The notes under the pieces are model-generated. The model saw only the letters and a list, made by a program, of their open reading frames with translations, did no database searches and had not been told where the DNA came from. Positions 17,481-24,666 of a DNA stretch of 40,204 nucleotides are shown here, piece by piece. Within the stretch, counting starts at the first letter, position 1; the number at the start of each line of letters is the position of its first letter. The DNA is taken from the NCBI GenBank assembly GCA_015234045.1, contig JADFWU010000028.1:1-40204 (forward strand). Reading direction: 5' to 3'. The position numbers were made by a program, and so were the translations under genes. The DNA is from Magnetococcales bacterium (GTDB lineage Bacteria; Pseudomonadota; Magnetococcia; Magnetococcales; JADFWU01).

Positions 17481-17840
17481 ATGAAAAAGGGTACACGTAT
17501 TCTCATGTTTGCCGCACTTCTTGGTATCGGCGCTATGACTAGCTCAGGCGATGTAGATGCCTGGGGTTGGGGCCCCGGATGGGGTAACAACAATGGCTGG
17601 GGCAACAATGGTTGGAACAACGGTTGGGACAACAACGGTTGGGGCAATGGCTGGGGCAACGGTAACGGCTGGGGCAATGCTGGTTTGAATTTCAACATTG
17701 GCGCCGGTGGCTGGGGCAATGGCAATGGCAACGGTTGGGGAAACAACGGTTGGAATAACGGCTGGAACAATAACAACAACGGCTGGAACAATGGCTTCTT
17801 TCCTGGAAATGGATGGGGTCCCGGTTGGTGGGGTTGGTAG
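17481..17840 (+). CDS. Exported Gly/Asn/Trp-rich protein, sulfur globule protein-like
   Basis: 119 aa. The signal peptide MKKGTRILMFAALLGIGAMTSS is followed by a probable cut before WGWG. The mature chain is nearly all Gly, Asn and Trp in GW-N-N units, with one short more normal stretch (LNFNIGAGG), and ends GWGPGWWGW. A perfect AGGAGG box lies 8 bases before the ATG. Purple sulfur bacteria coat periplasmic sulfur globules with small exported Gly/Tyr/Asn-rich proteins of this size and layout (SgpA, SgpB, SgpC). The resemblance here is in composition and architecture, not in alignable sequence. It is paralogous to the next gene. Other glycine-rich structural proteins remain possible. Confidence 0.82.
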   Translation: MKKGTRILMFAALLGIGAMTSSGDVDAWGWGPGWGNNNGWGNNGWNNGWDNNGWGNGWGNGNGWGNAGLNFNIGAGGWGNGNGNGWGNNGWNNGWNNNNNGWNNGFFPGNGWGPGWWGW

Positions 17841-17866
17841 GTCGTTTAACTTTTAGTTTTACCTTT

Positions 17867-17889
17867 GGACGGCTCATTTGGGGCCTTCC
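17867..17889 (+). terminator. Imperfect hairpin with short T-run between the paralogues
   Basis: Arms GGACGGCTC and GGGCCTTCC pair at seven of nine positions and are followed by GTTTTCC, just before the Shine-Dalgarno of the next gene. A weak attenuator is possible. Confidence 0.3.
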
Positions 17890-17916
17890 GTTTTCCACTT
17901 GATACGGAGCAACATA

Positions 17917-18315
17917 ATGAAAAAGACTATCAGTGCTTTGGCGTTTGCCGCCCTGTTGGGTAGTGCTACATTTATGACCAGCACAGGCGCTGACGCCTGG
18001 GGTTGGGGTGGTCCTGGTTGGGGCAACAACAATGGCTGGAACAACAATAACGGCAATTGGGGCAACAACGGCTGGGGCAACGGCAACGGCAATGGCTACG
18101 GCGGCGGCAATGCTGGCATGAACTTTGGCTTCGGCGGTGGTGCCGGTGGCAATGCTTATGGTAATGGCAACAATTCCTGGAACGGTAACAACGGCTGGAA
18201 CGGCAACAATGGCTGGAACAACGGCTACGGCGGATACCCCGGATACGGCTATCCCGGATACGGTGCTGGCCCTTGGGGCGCTCCTCCTGCTCCTAAAGCA
18301 GAAGCTGAGAAGTAA
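17917..18315 (+). CDS. Exported Gly/Asn/Trp/Tyr-rich protein, sulfur globule protein-like
   Basis: 132 aa from ATG 17917. That start follows a CGGAG box and gives a signal peptide matching the preceding paralogue (MKKTISALAFAALLGSATF, likely cut after GADA); the frame is open back to 17878. The mature part begins WGWGGPGWGNNNGW, the same as its neighbour, then a Gly/Asn run, then a GGYPGYGYPGYG segment and a charged end PAPKAEAEK. The Tyr-Pro-Gly segment is strikingly like that of sulfur globule proteins of purple sulfur bacteria. The two paralogues lie 76 bases apart and have probably arisen by duplication. Likely periplasmic or surface structural protein. Confidence 0.84.
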   Translation: MKKTISALAFAALLGSATFMTSTGADAWGWGGPGWGNNNGWNNNNGNWGNNGWGNGNGNGYGGGNAGMNFGFGGGAGGNAYGNGNNSWNGNNGWNGNNGWNNGYGGYPGYGYPGYGAGPWGAPPAPKAEAEK

Positions 18316-18318
18316 TCA

Positions 18319-18353
18319 CGCTGAGTCAATCAGCGATCCGATCTTTTGATCGG
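18319..18353 (+). terminator. Two tandem hairpins after the sgp-like gene
   Basis: CGCTGA-GTCAA-TCAGCG (18319-18335) and CCGATC-TTTT-GATCGG (18338-18353) follow the stop directly. No T-run follows either, but a full terminator lies just beyond. They may stabilise the 3' end of an abundant message. Confidence 0.45.
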
Positions 18354-18366
18354 TGTGCGTCATGCA

Positions 18367-18618
18367 TTAAGGAGGGCGTTTGTCGTCCTCCTTTTTGCTT
18401 GGCCAATAATCCACTGGCTTGCGCCTTTTATTCCCTGATTCTGGAAATATTTTTCCTGTCTTATCGTTGAACAGCACCTTATTTTTTATCAATTCGCGCT
18501 GCTTCTGTGAAAAACCTGTCACAGTTGCTGTGGAAATTTCGTTCAACTGGTGATACCATTCATGTCCTGGCTGGGAATTTTGCTCTATAAATTCCTGAAG
18601 GCTTTTGTCGTCTGGCAT
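18367..18618 (-). CDS. Small hydrophilic protein, function unknown
   Basis: 83 aa, charged, no signal peptide or membrane segment, and no family recognised. The N-terminal part (MPDDKSLQEFIEQNSQPGHEWYHQL) looks helical; the C-terminal part is Lys/Pro-rich and ends KKEDDKRPP. Composition is that of a real soluble protein. Against it, no clear Shine-Dalgarno precedes the ATG, and its last codons overlap a terminator. Its start is only 23 bases from the divergent ParA start, so the ParA promoter would have to lie inside this gene. If real, it may belong to the ParA locus, since ParA-type systems often include a small partner protein. Confidence 0.45.
   Translation of the reverse strand: MPDDKSLQEFIEQNSQPGHEWYHQLNEISTATVTGFSQKQRELIKNKVLFNDKTGKIFPESGNKRRKPVDYWPSKKEDDKRPP
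18369..18396 (+). terminator. Rho-independent terminator closing the exported-protein gene cluster
   Basis: The 10-bp stem AAGGAGGGCG...CGTCCTCCTT has one G-T pair and a 5-base loop, and runs into TTTTT. It overlaps the last codons of the small minus-strand gene. It separates the exported-protein genes from the ParA gene. Confidence 0.7.
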
Positions 18619-18641
18619 GGCGTCTACTTCGAAAGGAAGCC

Positions 18642-19328
18642 ATGATAACGGTTGTTGCGAATCTAAAAGGTGGATGTGGCAAGAGTACGGTAACCTTTAA
18701 TTTGGCCGTATGGCTTTCCATGACCGGGCAGTCTGTCATCTCATTTGACCTGGATCCCCAGGCCACATTGAGTGAGGTGGTGGACGTGCGTCGAGAAATG
18801 GGTGTTGAGCCTGCCCTCACCGTTTACCGGCCGGATGTTGATCCTGAGCCGTTGATCAAGCAAAAAGATGGTGGCATGGTCTTGATGGACATCAGCGCGA
18901 CAAACCGCTGGACCATGCGGTATGCCATTCGGAACGCTGCTCGCATCATCGTTCCTGTTCCACCCAGTCAGGCAGATGTCTGGTCTACCCAGCGTTTTCT
19001 GGATATCGTTGCGGAAACGTTGGCTGGCAAGAAGCAACCTGAAATTTACATGTTCATCAACCGCGCTGATACCCATCCCGGTTTGAAAGAATCGGATGAA
19101 ACACAGGAGGCGCTTGAGTCTCTGTATGGTGTCACGGTATTGAAAGAACGTCTTGGCCAACGAACAGCCTTTCGTCGCTCTTTCAGTGAAGGGCGGGCCG
19201 TTTTCGAGCTTTCCCGCCGTAGCAAAGCCGCTGAGGAGTTTTTGCAATTGACTGACAGGCTCTTTCCAGAGCTTTCCAAATCTTTTGCTATTCCAAGCGC
19301 CAAAAAAATCGGAAAGGCTGATCAATAA
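18642..19328 (+). CDS. ParA/MinD-like P-loop ATPase
   Basis: 228 aa cytoplasmic ATPase of the Walker A cytoskeletal family, which moves or positions chromosomes, plasmids and large protein bodies. Seen: deviant Walker A KGGCGKST with signature lysine K9 and catalytic lysine K14, Walker A' FDLDPQATLS, Walker B GMVLMDIS, and PVPPSQADVWSTQRFLDIV as in ParA-like proteins. The short, orphan-like form lacks an N-terminal helix-turn-helix, as in McdA-type positioning proteins. An AAGGAAG box supports ATG 18642. Its stop overlaps the start of the next gene (TAATG), so the two proteins are made together. No ParB or parS-like site was seen, which argues against plasmid partition. Confidence 0.88.
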   Translation: MITVVANLKGGCGKSTVTFNLAVWLSMTGQSVISFDLDPQATLSEVVDVRREMGVEPALTVYRPDVDPEPLIKQKDGGMVLMDISATNRWTMRYAIRNAARIIVPVPPSQADVWSTQRFLDIVAETLAGKKQPEIYMFINRADTHPGLKESDETQEALESLYGVTVLKERLGQRTAFRRSFSEGRAVFELSRRSKAAEEFLQLTDRLFPELSKSFAIPSAKKIGKADQ

Positions 19329-20020
19329 TGTCTGATAAGCCAACAGATAATAAAAAACGGCAAGAGGATGCAAAAAAAACTGCTGGCGGTCCTCAGTTTC
19401 GTTCGCAATCCCGTCCTGATTCTCCGATCATTCCCATAGGTAACCACTCTGATTGTGGAAACTGTTCGGCAATGGTGTTGGATCAGTTTGCCAAAAGCTT
19501 TGATAAAAGTGCCAAACGGTGGGAATTGATTGTTTATCCTTCTCTGCTGGCGTTTATTTTTCTTGCGCTGTACGGTTTTTTCCTTATTTACAGCCTCACC
19601 CAAGATATTCGCACCATGGCAACCTCCATTGATCCAAAAATGGGGATGAATATGGGAGGGATGTCTACCAATATCAAGATGTTGTCTGACAATGTCCAGC
19701 TGATATCAACACACTTGGAATATATCAGCGACAATATGGAAACCATGTCCATGGACATGCAGTCCATTGCCCAACATATCAACACCATGACTGGTCGTGT
19801 GGATACCATGGCTTCGGTCGTGACCACCATGAACGGTCATTTAAGTGAAATGAATACCTCTGTTGCTGTGGTCTCAAAACAGATGGAGGTTCTGCCTTCC
19901 ATGGCTGATAACCTCAGCACCATGACCAAGACCATGCATGTAATGACCGGATCGGTCTCTCGCATGGGCTATGATGTGGGCCGACCTATGAGCTTTATCA
20001 ATCGATTCATGCCCTGGTAG
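19328..20020 (+). CDS. Single-pass membrane protein with Met-rich coiled coil, ParA partner
   Basis: 230 aa, with no family assigned. Residues 1-65 are basic and likely cytoplasmic, with a CGNC pair (43-46). Residues 68-90 (LIVYPSLLAFIFLALYGFF...) form one membrane helix. Residues about 112-215 have heptad-like spacing of Met, Ile, Val and Leu (for example TMSMDMQSIAQHINTMTGRV) and should form a long coiled coil outside. The protein ends MSFINRFMPW. Topology follows the positive-inside rule. It is translationally coupled to the ParA-like gene and followed by a terminator. It is well suited to link the cytoplasmic ATPase to something beyond the membrane; the target is inferred, not seen. Confidence 0.8.
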   Translation: MSDKPTDNKKRQEDAKKTAGGPQFRSQSRPDSPIIPIGNHSDCGNCSAMVLDQFAKSFDKSAKRWELIVYPSLLAFIFLALYGFFLIYSLTQDIRTMATSIDPKMGMNMGGMSTNIKMLSDNVQLISTHLEYISDNMETMSMDMQSIAQHINTMTGRVDTMASVVTTMNGHLSEMNTSVAVVSKQMEVLPSMADNLSTMTKTMHVMTGSVSRMGYDVGRPMSFINRFMPW

Positions 20021-20058
20021 CTGTTTTTCCTGAGGTATTTATAGAATATTTTTAACGT

Positions 20059-20083
20059 GAGAGCCTGTTTATGATGGGCTCTC
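20059..20083 (+). terminator. Rho-independent terminator after the ParA operon
   Basis: A perfect 7-bp stem GAGAGCC...GGCTCTC with an 11-base loop, followed by TTGTATTT. It lies 38 bases after the membrane-protein stop, in the convergent gap to mltC. Confidence 0.65.
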
Positions 20084-20153
20084 TTGTATTTCTGCCTATT
20101 AATATGCTGTGATTGAAGCCTGTCCTACTCTTTTCGAATGCTTCAACACTCTT

Positions 20154-21335
20154 CTAAGACCCTGCAAAACGTTTCCGCTGCGCCAATACCCGCTTTAGAT
20201 AGTTCTGCGTCTCTTCGGGCATTTTCGCTAAGATGCGGGCGTGGACCTGTGCGGGTGTCATTTCATTAATGCGGTTGAATGCTGTTTTTTGATTTCGATC
20301 AAAAGCGCGTAGCAGAGTGCCAATGCCGCCATTATATGACGCGATCACACAGTACTCTCTCGATACCGAATTGGTGACCCGCTTTAGATAGTTATCCTTG
20401 AGAATTTTGATATATGCGGTGCCCATCTCGATATTTTTATCTGGGTCAAACAGGTAGTCCTTATCCGGCATGCCTTTTTTATCATAGAGGAACTGATAGG
20501 CATCCTGACCGGCGGTTTTCGGCACGATCTGCATCAAACCAAAGGCGGGTATCCAACTGACAGCAAATCGGTTGAAATTGCTTTCTGTCTTGATGATGGC
20601 GTAGATCAATGACCGGCTAATACCATATTTCTCGCCATATTTGGAGACCAGATCCTTATAGCGTGCAGCCCGGTGGTCAGCATGCCCCTCTACAAGATTA
20701 AAGGTGACATACTGAACCTTCTGATACCCGCTTTCTCCTTTGATCTTCTTGGTTGAGATCCCCGCATTGATCAAGTGGTCGGCAAAAGCCTCGGCTTGAG
20801 CCATGGTGTTTATGGACTTGCCATGGTGGTCCAACACCTGATTGAGCAAATAGGGCGTTCCGCTCAGGTCTACCGGATCATCGGAGAAAAAATCCACCTT
20901 GCGCGGATCATCTGGCGTAAGCACCGCCACGATGATCATCTCGCGTAAATGTGCCACCGGCTCCTCAGTATTGACGGTTTCAACACGAACAATACCATTA
21001 TCAAAATCCACCATGGCACGGCTGCGGAATTTATCGGTGTATTTGATTGTGACCTTTGGAGACGGTTTTTCAGCCTCACTGCGTCCCCAAATCTTGGCGA
21101 TACTGTCTTTGGTCTTCTGGTAGGCTACTTTGAATTTATTCCAGTCACGGCGGATCTTATCGGGATCATTCAGATAGGCGCGCGCCTTCTGCTCTGCATA
21201 TTGAATCGCCACCTGTTGCACATCACCACCGCTATTAATCAATCGACTGGCAAGGTCAGTGACATCAGACTGTTCACACCCGGTGGCAGGCAGTAAAGCG
21301 GCCATAAGAATCAGCGTTCGAGAAGCACGGCGCAT
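20154..21335 (-). CDS. mltC: Membrane-bound lytic murein transglycosylase C
   Basis: A lipoprotein that cuts peptidoglycan between MurNAc and GlcNAc. The lipobox LLPATGC follows a 19-residue signal peptide when ATG 21335 is used; the upstream ATG at 21380 would give an overlong n-region. The N-terminal MltC-specific domain (about 20-200) is followed by an SLT domain. The SLT domain has the catalytic glutamate in IYAIIKTESNFNRFAVS, then AFGLMQIVPKTAGQDAY, NIEMGTAYI and VIASYNGGIGTLLRAF. About 393 aa, near the usual length. It transcribes toward the ParA operon and away from the ATPase/nuclease pair. Confidence 0.93.
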   Translation of the reverse strand: MRRASRTLILMAALLPATGCEQSDVTDLASRLINSGGDVQQVAIQYAEQKARAYLNDPDKIRRDWNKFKVAYQKTKDSIAKIWGRSEAEKPSPKVTIKYTDKFRSRAMVDFDNGIVRVETVNTEEPVAHLREMIIVAVLTPDDPRKVDFFSDDPVDLSGTPYLLNQVLDHHGKSINTMAQAEAFADHLINAGISTKKIKGESGYQKVQYVTFNLVEGHADHRAARYKDLVSKYGEKYGISRSLIYAIIKTESNFNRFAVSWIPAFGLMQIVPKTAGQDAYQFLYDKKGMPDKDYLFDPDKNIEMGTAYIKILKDNYLKRVTNSVSREYCVIASYNGGIGTLLRAFDRNQKTAFNRINEMTPAQVHARILAKMPEETQNYLKRVLAQRKRFAGS

Positions 21336-21466
21336 GGATTTCACAAAACTATCCCAATGACTAGATGGTCTCAGAGGCATGACCTCAAAGAAAAATGGAG
21401 ATGCTCATCACTTCAGACTACAATAGACAGAGTAAACGTGACAGCAGTTTTTGAGGCGATCAAAAA

Positions 21467-22792
21467 ATGGAACCATCCTGGACTCTTCATATTCGCGGAC
21501 TTGGACCGATCAAAGAGGCTGACATTGAGGTTCGGCCTTTTATGATGTTTGTTGGGCCTAATGATGTTGGCAAGAGCATGGTTGCTTCAATGTTATATGG
21601 CGTATTGCATTCGATAGATTCTTTTTTTTCTTGGAAGAATTTCGAGCAAAGTAGAGAGTTCATCGCATGTCAAAATATGCTTCAAGCTTATTTAACTGAT
21701 AATGCGGATAAGGAAACCACCCTCAATCATGATGACAATTCATTGATTACTGCGTTAATCAATAGATGCTTGGAGGAAAAAAAAGACGCTATTGTTCAAT
21801 CTTTATTTTCAACAAAAAGAATAAATATACTCGAATTAAGTATCACTTACAGCTATACACTTCCAATATCACTTAAGAAGGGGTTAAGTGACTCTAACAT
21901 ATTCCTTGAAGAACCATTAAGTTTTTCTATTCCAGCAAATATATACAATGAAAATGAAAACACAAACTCTTTAGCAGTATTCTTTCGTTTTTTATTTCGC
22001 GACCTACTTACCAATCATGTCGGCGACATATTTGGAGCATACTTCAAATATCCATTATATTTTCCAACTTCTCGATCTGGATATACACTGACCTACCGAA
22101 CAATAGCATCAGAAATGATGAACCAGTTTGGCGTTGACCCTAAACCTCAAACTACGAAACTTGCACAAACTACGATCAATTTTCTGCAAAGATTAATTCA
22201 TCTTGAAATTACCGAGCATTCTGAATATTCAGATACTGCTGAACAAATGGAACAAAATATTATTAACGGAAAAATCCTTTTATTAGATACAGGTGGTATG
22301 CCAGAAATTCGATATCAGCCCAAGGGTTCTGACCAACATTTTCCTTTGCATAATGCCTCATCACTGGTTAGTGAACTGGCAAGCCTCGTTCTTTTTCTCA
22401 GATATAAGACAGAGTTTTCCTTCCTATTTATTGATGAACCAGAGGCACACCTGCACATTACCAACCAAAGAAAACTCGCTGGAATTTTTGCAAATTTGGT
22501 GAATCAAGGAATTCCTGTCTGTATCGCAACACATAGCGATATCCTATTCCAACAGGTAAATAACCTTATTAAAATGTCCCGTTTTCCGAGACTTACTGAA
22601 GAGTATGGCTATCAACCTGAAGATGTTTTTGACCCGAATCAGGTGGCAGCTTACTCTTTTGAACCTAGCGAAAATGGAACAGTTGTTCAAAAAATTGAAT
22701 GCACAAAGCATGGATTTGCAGCGGTAACCTTTAACGATGAACTGATGGCGCTCTCCAAAGAAACACTGGCGCTCCAGGAGAATGATCAGTGA
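21467..22792 (+). CDS. AAA/ABC-type ATPase of an OLD/SMC-like family, putative defence module
   Basis: 441 aa. Seen: N-terminal IRGLGPIKEADIEVRPF, typical of RecF/OLD-like ATPases; Walker A GPNDVGKS (30-37); a long helical, divergent middle; a signature-like SLVSELASLV; Walker B FLFIDEPEAHLH (about 318-329); and an H-loop in CIATHSDILFQQ. There is no TOPRIM domain, unlike OLD nucleases. Base content is clearly lower in GC than neighbours: one hand-counted line (21721-21780) is 35% GC against 50% for a line in cca (23521-23580). This fits horizontal transfer. It overlaps the nuclease-like gene by 4 bases (GTGA). ATPases of this kind act as sensors in several two-gene anti-phage systems; that role is inferred here. 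Confidence 0.85.
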   Translation: MEPSWTLHIRGLGPIKEADIEVRPFMMFVGPNDVGKSMVASMLYGVLHSIDSFFSWKNFEQSREFIACQNMLQAYLTDNADKETTLNHDDNSLITALINRCLEEKKDAIVQSLFSTKRINILELSITYSYTLPISLKKGLSDSNIFLEEPLSFSIPANIYNENENTNSLAVFFRFLFRDLLTNHVGDIFGAYFKYPLYFPTSRSGYTLTYRTIASEMMNQFGVDPKPQTTKLAQTTINFLQRLIHLEITEHSEYSDTAEQMEQNIINGKILLLDTGGMPEIRYQPKGSDQHFPLHNASSLVSELASLVLFLRYKTEFSFLFIDEPEAHLHITNQRKLAGIFANLVNQGIPVCIATHSDILFQQVNNLIKMSRFPRLTEEYGYQPEDVFDPNQVAAYSFEPSENGTVVQKIECTKHGFAAVTFNDELMALSKETLALQENDQ

Positions 22793-23391
22793 ATGCATGG
22801 AAACAAGCATTATCAGATTGGATCTTGGCAGACAAATATATTGAAAATAAAGAATCTATCCAAATATCTGAAGAAAATGAAGACGGAAAAGCACGTCTTC
22901 TCATTCTATCCAACAATAAGATTATCCATCTGCTACGGAAAGATAATGATAAGATTCCTTTCTTGGCAAACAAAGCATGTGCAGACGGCATACTCATTGA
23001 ATTTATTGGCAATTATCCAGTTGCAATCCATATAGTTGAGCTTAAACGGACAATTTCGACGAAGTCATGGAATACCATACGTAAACAATTTATTGGTGCT
23101 TTGGGATATACACGGGCATTCTTAGGTGTCCTTGGGCTTCCTGCTCCAAAAAACATACACTGCTATACTGCATTTTATCGTGACAAATTAGCCAGCCGGG
23201 AAAATCCCGACCCAATTTTTGAACGGCCATTCACGGGTGTACCGATTACTCCTGAAACCACGCCTACTCTTTTCTGGGAAACGCGCACTCTCTCTATTTT
23301 TTCTGAAGAAGCCAAACACCATAAAATACAATGGGACTGGAAAGAAGACACAGAACATACCCACACTCTCTCACCTTCGGAGCACACTTAA
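22789..23391 (+). CDS. PD-(D/E)XK nuclease-like protein, putative effector
   Basis: 200 aa, cytoplasmic, starting at GTG 22789 within the ATPase stop codon. No named family was recognised, but the catalytic pattern of PD-(D/E)XK nucleases is visible: D66 in ACADGILIEF, then E84-L-K86 in VAIHIVELKRTIS, then a helix with Q100 in RKQFIGALGY, as in RecB-like nucleases. The spacing D-x17-E-x-K is normal for the fold. It shares low GC with the ATPase. Its stop is 6 bases before cca, so it either shares the cca transcript or was inserted immediately upstream. Likely the DNA- or RNA-cutting partner controlled by the ATPase. Confidence 0.7.
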   Translation: MNAWKQALSDWILADKYIENKESIQISEENEDGKARLLILSNNKIIHLLRKDNDKIPFLANKACADGILIEFIGNYPVAIHIVELKRTISTKSWNTIRKQFIGALGYTRAFLGVLGLPAPKNIHCYTAFYRDKLASRENPDPIFERPFTGVPITPETTPTLFWETRTLSIFSEEAKHHKIQWDWKEDTEHTHTLSPSEHT

Positions 23392-23397
23392 ACCACG

Positions 23398-24663
23398 ATG
23401 TCACTCAATCAAACACCATTGTCCGACTTTCCTTTCGATGCCTATCAGGTAGGCGGTGCGGTGCGTGATGGTTTGCTGGGCTTGCCGATTAAGGACCGGG
23501 ATTGGGTGGTGGTTGGTGCGACTGAATCTGCATTGATAGACGCAGGGTTTCGCAGCATAGGGGCGGACTTTCCCGTATTTTTGCATCCTGAGACTAAAGA
23601 AGAGTATGCATTGGCAAGGACTGAGGCTAAAACCGGTCCGGGATATCATGGCTTTGCAGTACGGTTTGATCCATCGGTTACGCTGGAGGAAGATCTGAGC
23701 CGCCGGGATTTGACCGTTAACGCCATGGCATTGGATAGCACTGGTGATATTATTGATCCATTTGGCGGTCAGCGGGATTTGAAAAAGGGTCTATTACGAC
23801 ATGTTTCAGACGCTTTCAAGGAAGATCCGTTGCGGGTGTTGCGGGTGGCGCGGTTTCATGCCCGGTTTGCTCAGTTGGGATTTTCTGTTGCCAAGGAGAC
23901 GATTCAACTGATGGCTCAGTTGGTGGATTCCGGTGAGTTGGATCATCTGACACAGGAAAGAGTCTGGTTGGAGACCCGCAAAGCGTTGGAAACAGACACA
24001 CCTTCATACTATTTCAAAACGTTGGATCAATGCGGTGCGCTGGCGGTGATTTTTCCTGAGTTGGCGGCTTTGAAGGGTAAGCATCAACCTGAAAAGTATC
24101 ACCCTGAAGGCGATGCCTGGATACACACGCTCTTAGTGATTGATCAGGCGGCACACATTTCAGACGATATTCCAGCCCGTTTTGCCGCGCTGTGTCATGA
24201 TCTCGGCAAAGGTCAAACACCAGAGCACACCCTACCACATCATCGTGGACATGATGTGGTAGGCGTACCTATCGCTGAAGCGTTGTGTGATCGTCTGAAG
24301 GTATCCAATATCTTCCGTTCGATCGCGCTATCCACAGTGCGTTATCACATGCTGTCACATCACACGCCCAAACTTAAGGCCAAAACCATTATCAAAATCC
24401 TCAAAGGCATCAATGCCTTTCGGAATGAGACTGCCTTTGAGCGCTTTTTGATCGCCTGTCAAGCGGACATGCAAGGACGCGGAGAAGCCTCGCCCGACAC
24501 ATGCCCAGAAATAGAAATATTACGCCAATGTCGTCAAGCCTGCCTGGAAATATCTGTCCAAACCTTGCAACAACAAGGGCTTCGTGGTGAAAAGCTTGGA
24601 CAGGCTATCCATAAGGCGCGTATTCGTGCTATCAGTGCAATCATAAAACGGTCTAACCAATAG
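23398..24663 (+). CDS. cca: Multifunctional CCA tRNA nucleotidyltransferase
   Basis: Adds or repairs the 3' CCA end of tRNAs. Seen: YQVGGAVRDGLLGLPIKDRDWVVVGAT at the N-terminus, DFPVFLHP, the neck-region motifs LSRRDLTVNAMALD and EDPLRVLRVARFHARFAQLGF, and the C-terminal HD domain (WIHTLLVID, RFAALCHDLGKG) that gives phosphohydrolase activity in the E. coli enzyme. 421 aa, close to E. coli Cca. The N-terminus is about 15 residues longer than that of E. coli. It follows the nuclease-like gene by 6 bases, without a visible own promoter in the gap. Confidence 0.95.
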   Translation: MSLNQTPLSDFPFDAYQVGGAVRDGLLGLPIKDRDWVVVGATESALIDAGFRSIGADFPVFLHPETKEEYALARTEAKTGPGYHGFAVRFDPSVTLEEDLSRRDLTVNAMALDSTGDIIDPFGGQRDLKKGLLRHVSDAFKEDPLRVLRVARFHARFAQLGFSVAKETIQLMAQLVDSGELDHLTQERVWLETRKALETDTPSYYFKTLDQCGALAVIFPELAALKGKHQPEKYHPEGDAWIHTLLVIDQAAHISDDIPARFAALCHDLGKGQTPEHTLPHHRGHDVVGVPIAEALCDRLKVSNIFRSIALSTVRYHMLSHHTPKLKAKTIIKILKGINAFRNETAFERFLIACQADMQGRGEASPDTCPEIEILRQCRQACLEISVQTLQQQGLRGEKLGQAIHKARIRAISAIIKRSNQ

Positions 24664-24666
24664 CCA

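Noticed and set aside
18741-19373. 210-aa minus-strand frame opposite the ParA-like gene
   Set aside because: Shadow of a gene with clear Walker motifs.
18642-20020. Plasmid or chromosome partition (parAB) locus
   Set aside because: The partner has a membrane helix and no ParB motifs, and no parS-like repeats were seen.
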